A stretch of DNA of 15,599 nucleotides from NCBI GenBank assembly GCA_002471015.1, contig DKPB01000022.1:934-16532 (forward strand), given 5' to 3'. A program made the position numbers and the translations under genes. This document shows, one piece after another, positions 9,201 through 15,599 of this stretch; positions within the stretch are counted from its first letter, which is position 1, and every line of letters starts with the position of its first letter. The notes beneath the pieces were generated by a model. The model was given only the letters and a program-made list of their open reading frames with translations. It was not told where the DNA came from and made no database searches. Origin of the DNA: Stenotrophomonas sp. UBA7346 (lineage in GTDB: Bacteria > Pseudomonadota > Gammaproteobacteria > Xanthomonadales > Xanthomonadaceae).

Positions 9201-9654
9201 CACTTTGCCGCGTGTGCCCACGCCCGCCCAGCCGCCGCCGCTGCAGCGCCAGCCCACGGCGTTTGGCGGTGATGATTCCCTGGCCGGCATGCGCGTGCTG
9301 TGCGTGGACAACGACCAGGAGATCCTCGACGGCATGCGTGCCCTGTTGGGCCGCTGGAAGGTGGAGGTGATTGCAGCCAGCACCGTGGACATGGCGCTGG
9401 AAAAGCTTGCCGAGCAGCCGGACGTGATGCTGGTGGATTACCACCTGCATGACCGCCTGGACGGGCTGGACACCCTGGTCGCCTTGCGCGAAGCCGCAGG
9501 GCGGCCACTGCCCGGTGCCTTGCTTACCGCCGATGGCCGCGACGAGCTCAAGCGGCTGGCGCGCGAACGCGGCTACCGGGTACTGACCAAGCCGGTGAAG
9601 CCGGCCTCACTGCGTGCCTTCCTGACCGCGCTGAACGACCCGCGCCGGCGCTGA
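6214..9654 (+). CDS. crbS: SSS-domain hybrid sensor histidine kinase, CrbS/MxtR family
   Basis: 1146 residues. The first ~500 form a multi-pass sodium:solute symporter domain (WWGDR, YCSSWTFYGAVGSA, SNDL...). A PAS domain follows (about 640-752), then a short coiled coil. The HisKA H-box is ISHDVLQPLNAARLF with H791. The HATPase has an N-box N902/N906, G1 DTGPG from D933 and G2 GLGLGLS (963-969). A C-terminal receiver has acidic pocket D1032/D1034, phospho-acceptor D1075, T1105 and K1126. All catalytic positions are intact. CrbS/MxtR kinases act with a LuxR-type regulator (CrbR/ErdR) to switch on acs and acetate use in Vibrio and Pseudomonas; both partners lie about 4 kb away here. The start is TTG at 6214, chosen because MVSSWILLLVSLGY... 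is the expected N-terminus and GGGA lies upstream; no better ATG exists. CbrA is the main alternative, but the linked acs and CrbR-like regulator favour CrbS. Confidence 0.88.
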   Translation: MVSSWILLLVSLGYAALLFGVAWWGDRRPLYPDRPWLRPVVYSLALAVYCSSWTFYGAVGSAVRYGIGYLPIYLGPLLLLIFGWRIIERLALIARSENVVSIADFISSRFGRSRRLAALVALIALIGVVPYLALQYKAVAMSLQVLSGDAAGKGFLTDPALYVALLMALFAILFGTRQVDATDHHYGMMLAIAVESMIKLVAMVAVGVFAYIWLTDRGESVVASARTLFEGMPPVGFVSQTLLSFLALICLPRQFHVAVVECGNAGDVRRARWMFGGYLILISLMIVPIATAGAAMFGTGLASDDTLVLALPMAGGSTALALVAYVGGFSAATGMVIVSSIALATMISNDLVMPLLLRRSGDHREAANVASRVLWIRRLAILLLALVAYGYYRGSNNDTMLAAYGLMAFAAVAQFAPGLLGGLYWRGASRRGVETGMVVGFLVWAYTLLVPALSHGGWLDATLLAHGPFGIGWLRPQQLFGITGWDPLTHGTFWSLLLNTVTMLLVSVRSRPDVAERLRAAPFLDPYAKRPVVAGDWPAHVKVRDLLALATRVIGDNRARRAFGEQAQLLDREFQPAAAADRIWVQFTERLLAASIGAASARLLLTSLLRGSGMDLGEVVAVLDEAGQELRFNREILSTTLENISAGVSVVDPEMRLTAWNRRYQQMFGYPDGMLYVGRPVADLIRYNAERGELGSGDIEVQINRRIGYMRAGSPHVFERTGADGKVIELRGQALPGGGYVTSYNDITDFKNVEQALLEANETLEQRVTERSQAAEAAQQSKTRFLAAISHDVLQPLNAARLFASALRDSLPETDEQRHLAERVDASLRAAEELLDGLLDVSRLDAGGLRPTITDFDASVLVRELAAQYTPVAAGRGLRLHVFARSAWVRSDRRLLRRVLQNFMANALRYTRNGRIVLALRVRGEQVELQVWDTGPGIPEHHMQQIFNEFHRYQQPFDWGEQGLGLGLSICQRISRLLDHGLNARSQPGHGSMFSITLPRVPTPAQPPPLQRQPTAFGGDDSLAGMRVLCVDNDQEILDGMRALLGRWKVEVIAASTVDMALEKLAEQPDVMLVDYHLHDRLDGLDTLVALREAAGRPLPGALLTADGRDELKRLARERGYRVLTKPVKPASLRAFLTALNDPRRR

Positions 9655-9664
9655 CAACGCACCG

Positions 9665-9883
9665 GTAGTACCGAGCCATGCTCGGCAGGGGCTTGCCCGG
9701 CAAAAGGGCAAGCCCCTCCCCAGTTCTCCCCTTCGCTGCGCGAAAGGGAGGGAGCAACAGCGGTAGTGCCGAGCCATGCTCGGCAGGGACTTGGCCAACA
9801 AAAAGGCTCACCCCTCCCCAGCCCTCCCCTTCGCTGTGCGAAAGGGAGGGGGCAACAGCGGTAGTGCCGAGCCATGCTCGGCA
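9665..9883. repeat. 98-bp tandem array with three SMAG-type REP hairpins
   Basis: GTAG + CCGAGC-CAT-GCTCGG hairpins start at 9665, 9763 and 9861, exactly 98 bp apart. Copy 1 has a G-to-A change in its stem (TACCGAGC). Between them lie GC-rich palindromes (9713-9752 and 9811-9850) with CCCCTCCCCAG...CTTCGC...GCGAAAGGGAGGG, each ending in CAACAGC before the next REP. This fills most of the 299-bp gap between the kinase and mntP. The GTAG-headed hairpin matches the SMAG elements described in Stenotrophomonas maltophilia. Such REPs are moved in trans by RAYT transposases; none is encoded in the window. Confidence 0.85.
9688..9716 (+). terminator. Possible terminator hairpin after the sensor kinase gene
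   Basis: A perfect 11-bp stem (GGGGCTTGCCC, 9688-9698, with 9706-9716) has a 7-base loop, 34 bases past the kinase stop. No T-tract follows, so this may be only part of the REP array. The corresponding stem in the second array unit has decayed. Confidence 0.35.
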
Positions 9884-9953
9884 AGAGCATTGCCGATACC
9901 AATGACGTGAGGGCGCGCGCAGCATGATGCCGCCATGGCAAGGCCCTCGCGGT

Positions 9954-10556
9954 TTACGCCGCTCCTGCCGCCGATGCCGCAGCGTGCAGATGTTCGTACA
10001 GAATGGTGCAGCCGATGATGATCAGGATCGCGCCGCCAATGATTTCGGCGCGCTTGCCGGCCAGGTGGCCCAGTACGCGGCCCAGCATGATGCCCAGGGT
10101 CACCATGGTCATCGTGCACAGGCCGATCACCAAGGCCACCACGCCGATATGCACGTCCAGGAAGGCCAGGCCCACACCGATCGCCATCGCGTCGATGCTG
10201 GTGGCAAAGCCGGTGGCGGCCAGGGTCCAGAAACTCTTGTGCTGTTCACCACTGGCGTCGTCCTCGCCGCCCGCATCTTCTTCCGGCTTCAGCCCGGCCA
10301 CGATCATGTGCACGCCGAGGATGCCAAGCAGGCCAAAGGCGATCCAGTGGTCGAAAGCCTGCACGTACTGCGAGGCTGCACGCCCGGCCAGCCAGCCGAT
10401 GATGGGGGTGATGGCCTCGATCACGCCGAAGATCAGGCCTGCGCGCAGCGCATCGGAAAGACGTGGCTTGCGCATGGCCGCACCCTTGCCCACCGCTGCG
10501 GCAAAGGCATCGGTGGACATGGCGAAACCGACGAGAAGAATGGACAAGGGGGACAT
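9954..10556 (-). CDS. mntP: Manganese efflux pump MntP
   Basis: 200 residues, close to the family's usual length, in the inner membrane. It has six predicted hydrophobic helices in two homologous halves. Each half carries the family's acidic motif: FAMSTDAF with D16 and GFATSIDAM with D122, the positions needed for Mn2+ export in E. coli MntP. A charged, histidine-containing cytoplasmic loop (about 90-108) joins the halves. The frame is open further upstream, to a Met codon at 10661, but the start MSPLSILLVGFAMS is that of the family and the upstream codons lie inside the riboswitch leader. The ribosome binding site is weak (GGTAA, 5 bases before the ATG). MntP exports excess Mn2+; the yybP-ykoY riboswitch in its leader should turn it on when Mn2+ is high. 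It is transcribed alone, convergent to the kinase and divergent from the chemoreceptor gene. Confidence 0.95.
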   Translation of the reverse strand: MSPLSILLVGFAMSTDAFAAAVGKGAAMRKPRLSDALRAGLIFGVIEAITPIIGWLAGRAASQYVQAFDHWIAFGLLGILGVHMIVAGLKPEEDAGGEDDASGEQHKSFWTLAATGFATSIDAMAIGVGLAFLDVHIGVVALVIGLCTMTMVTLGIMLGRVLGHLAGKRAEIIGGAILIIIGCTILYEHLHAAASAAGAA

Positions 10557-10585
10557 TGCAGTTACCGGGTCGGGCGGACGCAAAC

Positions 10586-10624
10586 GGCATGCGTCGCGCC
10601 CAACCGTCGTTGCGCACGCATGCC
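10586..10624 (-). promoter_or_regulatory. Expression-platform hairpin of the mntP riboswitch
   Basis: A 9-bp perfect stem (GGCATGCGT with ACGCATGCC, 10616-10624 and 10586-10594) can be extended by GCGC/GCGC past one bulged G. It directly follows the aptamer, and its 5' arm shares 10623-10624 with the P1 helix, so the two may compete. It ends 29 bases before the mntP ATG. No U-tract follows, so intrinsic termination is not obvious; translational or Rho-linked control is equally possible. Confidence 0.6.
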
Positions 10625-10727
10625 GCTGGTCTCGCCAACCGGGTCTGGCTGTCCACGCCACGGCGCACTGGCCGAGTATGTTGACGTGGACGCTTCCATT
10701 GCTGGAAGCAGGCTACTCCCCAAGGGA
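10623..10727 (-). ncRNA. yybP-ykoY manganese riboswitch aptamer
   Basis: Read on the - strand, all three hallmark segments occur in order: TTGGGGAGTAGC (10723-10712), CGTCAACATACTCGG (10686-10672) and GGCGAGACCA (10636-10627). A 7-bp GCTTCCA/TGGAAGC hairpin with a GCAA loop (10709-10692) lies between the first two, and GTCCAC/GTGGAC (10691-10686 with 10656-10651) brackets the second loop. An outer P1-like helix can form between 10720-10726 and 10623-10629, with one mismatch and one G-U pair. This family binds Mn2+ and typically precedes mntP/yebN or alx, which agrees with the downstream gene. Confidence 0.92.
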
Positions 10728-10733
10728 GCGCGG

Positions 10734-10739
10734 ATTCTA
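10734..10739 (-). promoter_or_regulatory. Candidate -10 box for the mntP leader
   Basis: TAGAAT on the - strand matches the sigma-70 -10 consensus at five of six positions. It would place the transcript start at about 10727, just before the riboswitch P1 helix. The matching -35 region (around GCTGGCC) is weak. Confidence 0.4.
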
Positions 10740-10873
10740 GCATGCCCCCAGTATTGGCCAGCGTACCCCGGCATCCCGGCTCAGCTGCGGGCCTGAAACA
10801 TCATTGTCATGAAGGCATGGCCTGATACGCGCGCCGGAGTGGTATGGCGCGGAAATTTCCTACAAATCCGCCC

Positions 10874-10900
10874 TCAAGAAACCCGATATACGGCCGATTT
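10874..10900 (+). promoter_or_regulatory. Sigma-28 (FliA)-type promoter of the chemoreceptor gene
   Basis: TCAAGAAA (10874-10881), 11 bases, then GCCGATTT (10893-10900). This fits the flagellar consensus TAAAGTTT-N11-GCCGATAA at 4 of 5 core -35 bases and 6 of 8 -10 bases, with exact spacing. Transcription would begin near 10907, leaving a leader of about 22 bases that contains the GGAG ribosome binding site (10919-10922) before the ATG at 10929. Sigma-28 control suits a chemotaxis receptor. Confidence 0.65.
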
Positions 10901-10928
10901 CGAGGCATCTCTACGCCCGGAGTGCGGC

Positions 10929-13403
10929 ATGAAGTTCCCCCTTGGTATTGCCCAGAAATTGCGCCTGAGCCTGCTGGCGCTGGTGGTCGGCCTGCTCGTC
11001 ATCGGTTCGGCCTACGCCTGGCTCAGTGTTGGCATGCGCGGCGCCGACCAGCGCCTGCAGCGTTACCAGCAGGATGCGGCGCAGCTAGAAGCACTGGTGG
11101 CCGCGTTTGCCGAGGCGCGCCGCGCCCAGGCCGAGTATGCCATGTCATTCTCGGCCACCGCCGGGCAGGCGTTTGTGGCCGCCAACGCGCGCCTGCAGAC
11201 ACTGCTGGCGGCCGACAAGCAGGGCGCGCATTGGGAGCCGGCATTGCGCACGCCGCTGCTGGAATATGTCCAGTCCGGGCAGGCGCTGGACCAGCGCATC
11301 ACCGAGCTGGGCCACGATGCCGACAGCGGCATGCAGGGCCAGCTGCGCAATGCCGTGCATCAAGTGGAGAACCTGATCGGTGAACATCCCGATGCGGCAT
11401 TGCAGGTGTCAATGCTGACCATGCGCCGCTACGAGAAGGACTTCATCCTGCGCCGCGAACAGAAATACGCCGATGAACTGAGTGCGCAGGTGATGCCTTT
11501 CGAGCTGCTGCTGCAGGTCGCGCGCATGCCGGACGGCAGCAAGCAGCAGGTACGCGATGCGATGCAGCGCTACCAGGAGGCATTCCTGTCCTATGCCGCT
11601 GCGCGCTACGGTGCCGACAGCGAAACCCAGGCGATGGACGACCTGGCGGCCAAGGCCCTGCCGGTGCTGACCCGCCTGCAACAGGCACAACGCGCCAGCC
11701 TGGCCAGGCAACGCGACGAACAGGCCGCCGCGCGGCGTTGGATGGATGCCGCCTTCGCTGCCACCGTGCTGGTGGTGGGCTTGTTGCTGGTCAGTCTGTT
11801 GTTGTTGCTGTTGCGCGCGGTGGAGCGGCCACTGGCCGATGCAGCGGCATTCGCCCGTGCCATTGCCGACGATGACCTGGACGGCCGGCTGGTGGTGCGC
11901 AACGCGCATGACGAGATTGGGCGGCTGGCGGTGGCGTTGATGCAGATGCAGTCCAGCCTGCGTGAGCGCATTGCCGGTGAACGCCAGGCTGCCCAGGCTA
12001 ATCAGCGCGTGCGGCAGGCGCTGGACGTGGCCAGTGCCGCGGTGCTGGTGACCGATGCCGAGGGCCGCGTGGTCTATGCCAATCCGGCGCTGCAGCAGGC
12101 ATTCACCCTGGCCGGGATCGAGCAGACGGTCGAGGTGGACAGCGAGGTGGCCGAACTCGGCCCGGCAGTTGCCGCACTCATGCGGGCTGCCTTCGCGCAG
12201 AGTGTGGCGATGGATGCGGAGGTGGAGCTGGGCAACAGCGGCTTCCTGCTGCGGGCCAGCCCGGTGCTGGAAGCCGAGCGCGTGCTGGGACTGGTGATGG
12301 AATGGCAGGACCGCCGGCTTGAGCGGGTGATCGTCAATGAAGTGGCGGCGGTGGTTGCGGCGGCGGCTGCCGGTGACCTGCAGGGGCGCATCGTACTGGC
12401 CGACAAACAGGGCTTCGTGCTGCAGCTGGGCGAGCGTATCAATGCGCTGCTGGACAGCGTGCAGGCACAGGTGGGAGATGCGACGCGGGTGATCGGCCAC
12501 TTTGCCCACGGCGACCTGAGTGCACGCATGCGAGATGACGGCCAGGGTATCTACGCGCGCCTGCGCCACGGGCTGCAGGACGCCATGCAGCAGGTGGGCG
12601 GCATCGTCGCCCGCATCCAGCAATCGGCGGGCAGCGTGCAGGCGGCGGTGGGCGAGATGGCCAGCGGCACTGCCGATCTGTCCGGGCGCGTGGAGCAGCA
12701 GGTAGGCGACGTACACGAGGCCTTGCAGCGGGTGCGCTCGGTGGCCGGTGAAGCGCGCGATAACGCCGACAGTGCACGCGAGAGCGCGCAGGTGTCGGCA
12801 CAGGCCAGTGACGCGGCCGAGCGTGGCCGCCAGGCAACGGCGGCAGCGATCAGCGGCATGGAACAACTGCGCGCCTCCTCGCGGCATATCCGCGATATCG
12901 TCGCCACCGTCGACAGCCTGTCGTTCCAGACCAGCCTGCTGGCGCTGAACGCCGCGGTGGAGGCCGCGCGGGCCGGCAGCCACGGGCGTGGCTTTGCGGT
13001 GGTGGCCAGCGAAGTGCGCCAGTTGGCGCAGCGCTCCGCCGAGGCGTCCAAGCAGATCCGCGGCCTGATCGATGCATCGCTGCGGCAGGTGGAAGAAGGC
13101 GCGCGGCTGGCCGACAGCAGCGGTGTGGCAATGCAGGACATCGGTAGCCGGGTGGCACAGGTGGCCAGCGCGCTGGAACGGATCGATGCGGGCTCGGCAC
13201 GGCAGGTCAGTGCAGTGGATGACGTAGAGCGCCTGTTGCGGCGTATCGGTGAAGGCACCCGCCAGAGTGGCGAGGTCGCACGCGCCTCCTCGCTGGCAGC
13301 GCTGGCGATGCACGAGCAGACCCAGGAACTGGCAACGGCGGCGGAAGTGTTCGTGCTGGATGCGGTGACTGCAGCGGAGCCGGTGCTGCAGCGTTCGGCG
13401 TGA
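10929..13403 (+). CDS. Methyl-accepting chemotaxis protein (HBM-like sensor, HAMP, PAS, tandem HAMP, signalling domain)
   Basis: 824 residues from the ATG at 10929. TM1 is at about 11-33. The periplasmic domain (about 34-272) is all-helical and carries MRRYEKDFILRREQKY (165-180), typical of helical-bimodular (HBM/McpS-like) ligand domains. TM2 is at about 274-297 and HAMP at 296-350. A PAS-like domain (about 360-460, LVTDAEGRVVYANPALQQAF) follows. Next come two HAMP-like units with 'GDL.GRI' and 'GDLSARM', then a long coiled coil with the conserved tip SFQTSLLALNAAVEAARAG...GRGFAVVASEVRQLAQRSA (about 664-704). No C-terminal CheR/CheB pentapeptide is seen. The protein should sense a periplasmic ligand at the inner membrane and control CheA. 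The upstream ATG at 10809 lies before the sigma-28-type promoter and gives no membrane protein N-terminus, so it was rejected. The ligand cannot be told from sequence. Confidence 0.9.
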   Translation: MKFPLGIAQKLRLSLLALVVGLLVIGSAYAWLSVGMRGADQRLQRYQQDAAQLEALVAAFAEARRAQAEYAMSFSATAGQAFVAANARLQTLLAADKQGAHWEPALRTPLLEYVQSGQALDQRITELGHDADSGMQGQLRNAVHQVENLIGEHPDAALQVSMLTMRRYEKDFILRREQKYADELSAQVMPFELLLQVARMPDGSKQQVRDAMQRYQEAFLSYAAARYGADSETQAMDDLAAKALPVLTRLQQAQRASLARQRDEQAAARRWMDAAFAATVLVVGLLLVSLLLLLLRAVERPLADAAAFARAIADDDLDGRLVVRNAHDEIGRLAVALMQMQSSLRERIAGERQAAQANQRVRQALDVASAAVLVTDAEGRVVYANPALQQAFTLAGIEQTVEVDSEVAELGPAVAALMRAAFAQSVAMDAEVELGNSGFLLRASPVLEAERVLGLVMEWQDRRLERVIVNEVAAVVAAAAAGDLQGRIVLADKQGFVLQLGERINALLDSVQAQVGDATRVIGHFAHGDLSARMRDDGQGIYARLRHGLQDAMQQVGGIVARIQQSAGSVQAAVGEMASGTADLSGRVEQQVGDVHEALQRVRSVAGEARDNADSARESAQVSAQASDAAERGRQATAAAISGMEQLRASSRHIRDIVATVDSLSFQTSLLALNAAVEAARAGSHGRGFAVVASEVRQLAQRSAEASKQIRGLIDASLRQVEEGARLADSSGVAMQDIGSRVAQVASALERIDAGSARQVSAVDDVERLLRRIGEGTRQSGEVARASSLAALAMHEQTQELATAAEVFVLDAVTAAEPVLQRSA

Positions 13404-13415
13404 GCTGCAACTCCT

Positions 13416-13710
13416 TTCGCGGGCAAGCCAGTCAACGCGTCAACGCAACAGCCAAAGCTACCCCCTCGCAGCCTCCCCTTGGCTGCGGCAAAGGGGAGGG
13501 GCTACAGCGCCCTCCCTTTCGCATAGCGAAGGGGAGGGTTGGGGAGGGGTGCTGTTCGCAGGCAAGCCAGTCAGCGCGTCAACGCAACAGCCAAAGCTAC
13601 CCCCTCCCAGCCTCCCCCTTGGCTGCGCCAAAGGGGAGGGGCCACAGCTACCTCCCTTGCGCAACGCGCAGGGGCCGCTGCGCAGTACGCAGGCAAGGGT
13701 TGGGGAAGGA
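13416..13710. repeat. Two 139-bp direct repeats made of GC-rich palindromes
   Basis: A unit beginning TTCGC(G/A)GGCAAGCCAGTC starts at 13416 and again at 13555. Each copy contains AACGCAACAGCCAAAGCTAC and a 9-bp hairpin (CCTCCCCTT, 13472-13480 with 13491-13499 in copy 1). In copy 1 it also has a 13-bp hairpin (13510-13522 with 13526-13538). Copy 2 is longer at its 3' end and diverged there. The array fills the gap between the convergent chemoreceptor and response-regulator genes and may end transcripts from both sides. No gene is seen in 13404-13751. Confidence 0.8.
13510..13549 (-). repeat. 40-bp palindromic element shared with the 9.7-kb REP array
   Basis: On the - strand this reads CCCCTCCCCAACCCTCCCC followed by TTCGCTATGCGAAAGGGAGGG. 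It is nearly the same as 9713-9752 and 9811-9850 on the + strand, differing at only a few positions (mainly in the AG-TT/AG-CC joint and the loop). It is therefore an interspersed repeat family member, not a local duplication. Confidence 0.8.
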
Positions 13711-13751
13711 GAGTTCTCAGCGCTCAACCGCAGGCAAGCGCCGGCAGCAAC

Positions 13752-14417
13752 TCAGTCTTCTTCCGGCGGCAACACGATGGCGTCGTCGTCGATGGCGAGC
13801 TTGCCGGCCATCAGCACCGCCTGGGTGCGGTTGGTGACACCCAGTTTGCGCAGGATGGCGGTGACGTGGGCCTTGATGGTGGCTTCGGACACGCCCAGGT
13901 CGTAGGCGATCTGCTTGTTCAGGCGGCCTGCGCCCAGCATCTGCAGCACGCGGAACTGCTGCGGGGTCAGCTCGCGCAGGCGCTGGCCAACTTCGCGTTC
14001 CTCGTTCGGGGTAGGCGGCACGTTGTGCGCCTCGGCCGGAGCCCAGCGCTCACCATCGAGGATGGTGCCCAGGGCATGGCCGATGGTGTCGGAGTCGGCG
14101 GATTTGGGGATGAAACCGAATGCCCCGTGATCGAGGGCGCGGCGCATCACCGTCGGCTCCTCGCGTGCGGACACCACCACGATGGGCAGCTGCGGGTGCA
14201 GCGAACGCAGGTGCACCAGCGCGTTGAAGCCTTGTGCGCCCGGCATGTTCAGGTCCATCAGCACCAGGTCGGCGTCGGGGTGTTGCTCGGCCAGTGCGTA
14301 CAGCGCTTCGACGCTGTCGGCCTCCATCAGCTGCACGCCGGGAATGACGCGTTGCACCGCGCCCTTCAGGGCTTCGCGGAACAGCGGATGGTCGTCGGCA
14401 ATGAGCAGGGTAGGCAT
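13752..14417 (-). CDS. crbR: LuxR/NarL-type response regulator, CrbR/ErdR-like
   Basis: 221 residues. The receiver (1-120) has D8/D9, phospho-acceptor D55 in LVLMDLNMPG, S83 in place of Thr, and K105. A linker leads to a C-terminal LuxR-type helix-turn-helix (about 148-205): LTPQQFRVLQML...NKQIAYDLGVSEATIKAHVTAILRKLGVTNRTQAV. It should be a DNA-binding dimer controlled by phosphorylation. Linkage to acs upstream on the same strand, and to an SSS-type kinase about 4 kb away, matches the CrbS-CrbR (MxtR-ErdR) system that activates acs. The ATG at 14417 gives the standard MPTLLIADDHPLFREAL start, yet the preceding bases (CACTACTCGCCCC) hold no Shine-Dalgarno sequence, and a 27-bp repeat arm begins 9 bases upstream. 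Assignment as CrbR rests on synteny plus domain type; another NarL-family regulator is possible. Confidence 0.88.
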   Translation of the reverse strand: MPTLLIADDHPLFREALKGAVQRVIPGVQLMEADSVEALYALAEQHPDADLVLMDLNMPGAQGFNALVHLRSLHPQLPIVVVSAREEPTVMRRALDHGAFGFIPKSADSDTIGHALGTILDGERWAPAEAHNVPPTPNEEREVGQRLRELTPQQFRVLQMLGAGRLNKQIAYDLGVSEATIKAHVTAILRKLGVTNRTQAVLMAGKLAIDDDAIVLPPEED

Positions 14418-14426
14418 GGGGCGAGT

Positions 14427-14589
14427 AGTGAGTGATGAGGAGTGAGGAGTGAGGAGTGAGGGCTTGCTGCTTCGATGCTACCGCTGTTGCCCGCAACAGG
14501 ACAGTTGATCATCGGTGTGGAAGGAGGAGTGAACGCAGCGGCTGCATTTGCTGTTGCCGCGACTCACTCCTCACTCCTCATCACTCACT
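14427..14589. repeat. 27-bp perfect inverted repeat of 7-bp units bounding the acs-crbR spacer
   Basis: The 27 bases at 14427-14453 are the exact reverse complement of 14563-14589. The left arm runs into three GGAGTGA heptamers (14439-14459); the right arm holds TCACTCC heptamers at 14564, 14571 and 14585. The enclosed 109 bases have no gene but contain a small hairpin (CTGTTGC-CC-GCAACAG, 14484-14499). In a transcript running from acs into crbR, the arms could pair into a long stem next to the crbR start codon. Confidence 0.85.
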
Positions 14590-14605
14590 CCTGGCTCCTG
14601 CTTCT

Positions 14606-15599
<994 letters not shown>

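Noticed and set aside
9665..9883. CRISPR array
   Set aside because: The regular 98-bp spacing is due to tandem duplication: the 'spacers' are themselves similar palindromes, and there are no cas genes.
10557..10661. 35-residue N-terminal extension of mntP
   Set aside because: The extension is translated from the riboswitch expression platform and aptamer; the family starts at MSPLSILLVGFAMS.
9924..10796. 290-residue open frame on the + strand
   Set aside because: Antisense to mntP and its riboswitch, both strongly supported.
10809..10928. Upstream ATG extending the chemoreceptor by 40 residues
   Set aside because: It lies upstream of the sigma-28-type promoter, has no good ribosome site, and puts a non-membrane tail before TM1; the ATG at 10929 has GGAG at correct spacing.
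11409..13313. 634-residue open frame on the - strand
   Set aside because: Antisense to the chemoreceptor gene, no recognisable domain, shadow composition.
13539..14435. 298-residue open frame on the + strand
   Set aside because: Runs through the repeat array and antisense to the response regulator.

Overview
The window is high-GC gammaproteobacterial chromosome, most likely from Stenotrophomonas (Xanthomonadaceae). The grounds are the gene content, the long GC-rich ORFs, and REP elements between genes that match the Stenotrophomonas 'SMAG' type (GTAG followed by the CCGAGC-CAT-GCTCGG hairpin). No rRNA, tRNA, CRISPR array, phage gene or insertion sequence is visible.

Layout. (1) Positions 2-6076: a two-gene cell-surface operon on the + strand. 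The first gene enters from the left edge and has DUF11-type repeats, a split SdrD/Cna-B-like domain and two C-terminal OmpA-like domains. Nine bases later follows a 1229-residue outer-membrane beta-barrel protein with N-terminal periplasmic domains. A strong hairpin terminator closes the operon. (2) Positions 6214-9654: a sodium:solute-symporter-type hybrid sensor kinase (SSS, PAS, HisKA, HATPase, receiver) of the CrbS/MxtR family. (3) Positions 9655-9953: a 98-bp tandem array of SMAG REPs and GC-rich palindromes. (4) Positions 9954-10740: the manganese exporter gene mntP (- strand) behind a clear yybP-ykoY manganese riboswitch. (5) Positions 10874-13403: a divergent methyl-accepting chemotaxis protein gene with a well-spaced sigma-28-like promoter, which also fixes its start. 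(6) Positions 13404-13751: two 139-bp direct repeats built of palindromes, one of which is shared with the array in (3). (7) Positions 13752-15599, - strand: a LuxR/NarL-type response regulator (CrbR/ErdR-like) downstream of the 3' half of acetyl-CoA synthetase (acs), which runs off the right edge. The two are separated by a spacer bounded by a 27-bp perfect inverted repeat made of 7-bp units.

How the genes work together. The sensor kinase, the response regulator and acs form a likely CrbS-CrbR-Acs acetate-scavenging switch. Here it is interrupted by an independent manganese-efflux unit and a motility-regulon chemoreceptor. The surface operon at the left is a separate module and is the least characterised part of the window. 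The pairing of a repeat protein carrying a possible peptidoglycan anchor with a large outer-membrane barrel may be a dedicated surface-display system; this is inference.
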